A stretch of 5,842 nt of DNA from an uncultured Eubacteriales bacterium (lineage in GTDB: Bacteria; Bacillota; Clostridia; Christensenellales; Aristaeellaceae): contig CACZOT010000081.1 in the NCBI GenBank assembly GCA_902782795.1, positions 1 to 5,842 of the forward strand, written 5' to 3'. This document shows, piece after piece, positions 5,337-5,842 of this stretch. The translations under genes were made by a program, and so were the position numbers. Numbering within the stretch: the stretch's first letter is position 1; every line of letters starts with the position of its first letter. A model generated the notes under the pieces. The model was not told the DNA's origin. It worked only from the letters and a program-made list of their open reading frames with translations, and did no database searches.

Positions 5337-5842
5337 TCACTTCGCTCCTCTGATCTTTCTGTATGTGGAGGGCGTTTGGCCCATGTACTTCTTGAAGACC
5401 ATGGAGAAATAATTCGGGGAGCTGAAGCCGCAGCGATTGGAGATCTCGTCGATGGGCTCGTCCGTCTTGTTGAGCAGATGGCGGGCCAAAGCCATCCGCT
5501 CATCGCAGATATAATCGCAGAAGGATTGCCCGGCCAGAGCGCTGAAAATATGGCTCAGGTAACTGCTGCTGATATGAACCGCGCCAGCCACGACGGACAG
5601 GGTCAGCTTATCAGCCAGGTGCTCGCGGATGTAGCTCCTGGCCTTTTCCATATGGTTGCATATCTCCCGGTTTCCGGAAAAAGCGTGGTCATAATCGGTG
5701 AGAACTTTCAGTCCGGCTCGGTAAATTGCATCGTTGTTCTGCATCAATTCCAGATGTACCCGGTGTTCATAGCAGCATTTTGTAAAGCTGATATGTAAAT
5801 AGAACTGAAAAAAGTCATACAGGCCGCGGTTTAGGGACGTGA
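5337..5842 (-). CDS. AraC-family transcriptional regulator, N-terminus cut by the window edge
   Basis: The minus-strand frame is open from the right edge to a TGA at 5339-5337, so 167 residues are visible. A TTG at 5747 and an ATG at 5744 could be read as starts, but the frame continues upstream without a stop, through LNRGLYDFFQFYLHIS, in keeping with a longer protein. The C-terminal 100 residues form a complete AraC/XylS double helix-turn-helix: TLSVVAGAVHISSSYLSHIFSALAG is the first, and IDEISNRCGFSSPNYFSMVF then KKYMGQTPSTYRK the second, with the family's usual ending. Such proteins mostly activate genes in response to a sugar, signal or phosphorelay. The sensing part lies outside the window, so neither signal nor target can be named. 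The upstream half is visibly richer in A and T than the operon to its left. It converges on the flavodoxin operon and is not part of it. Confidence 0.9.
   Translation of the reverse strand, partial: TSLNRGLYDFFQFYLHISFTKCCYEHRVHLELMQNNDAIYRAGLKVLTDYDHAFSGNREICNHMEKARSYIREHLADKLTLSVVAGAVHISSSYLSHIFSALAGQSFCDYICDERMALARHLLNKTDEPIDEISNRCGFSSPNYFSMVFKKYMGQTPSTYRKIRGAK

Noticed and set aside
3151..5340. A 729-codon open frame on the minus strand opposite the exported-protein gene
   Set aside because: The plus-strand frame has a signal peptide, family-like segments, coupling to its operon and a terminator. The opposite frame is rich in Arg, Ala, Gly, His and Val without recognisable motifs, and it spans the strong terminator. 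It is a by-product of GC-rich codon use.
5337..5747. The AraC-family gene as a complete 136-residue protein starting at the TTG at 5747
   Set aside because: The frame has no stop between 5747 and the window edge, and the upstream residues read as normal protein. A truncated start is less likely than a gene that continues beyond the window.
4980..5798. A 272-codon plus-strand open frame bridging the operon end and the AraC-family gene
   Set aside because: It overlaps the end of the exported-protein gene, reads through the strong terminator at 5162-5202 and runs antisense to a clear AraC DNA-binding domain.

Overview
The window looks like chromosomal DNA of a GC-rich, Gram-positive anaerobe, most likely a gut Clostridia-type Firmicute. 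The evidence is strong AAGGAGG-type ribosome sites, sigma-A-like promoters, a short clostridial-type flavodoxin, and a secreted protein with a GLUG-like C-terminal half. No rRNA or taxonomic marker gene is present, so the organism is an inference. I see no tRNA, rRNA, CRISPR array, transposase or phage gene.

Layout from left to right. (1) Positions 1-1022, minus strand: the N-terminal 340 residues of a cytoplasmic signalling protein (PAS-like modules, then a degenerate GGDEF-like domain), cut by the left edge. (2) 1023-1289: an intergenic stretch with a possible -10 box, a GC-rich inverted repeat, a good minus-strand terminator and two tandem 29-bp repeats that carry an operator-like inverted repeat. 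(3) 1290-1856, minus strand: a TetR/AcrR-family regulator. (4) 1857-2165: a divergent control region with one promoter for the TetR gene and one for the rightward operon. The rightward promoter is followed at once by a perfect 16-bp palindrome, a likely repressor site. (5) 2166-5151, plus strand: a tight three-gene operon of flavodoxin, a four-helix membrane protein of unknown function, and a 674-residue exported protein. The exported protein combines a ZinT/AdcA-C-like domain that lacks most of the usual zinc histidines, a small possibly lipocalin-like region, and a GLUG-like repeat region. A perfect 15-bp stem terminator closes the operon. (6) 5337-5842, minus strand: the C-terminal part of an AraC-family regulator that runs off the right edge.

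The simplest reading is a regulated redox/envelope module. The TetR protein, or another regulator acting at the palindrome, controls transcription of a cytoplasmic flavodoxin, an integral membrane protein and a secreted protein together. The spacing (20 and 14 nt between genes, no internal terminator) supports co-expression. What joins a one-electron carrier to a secreted metal-domain-like protein is unknown. The two partial flanking genes are also regulators, so most genes in the window are regulatory or of unknown function.
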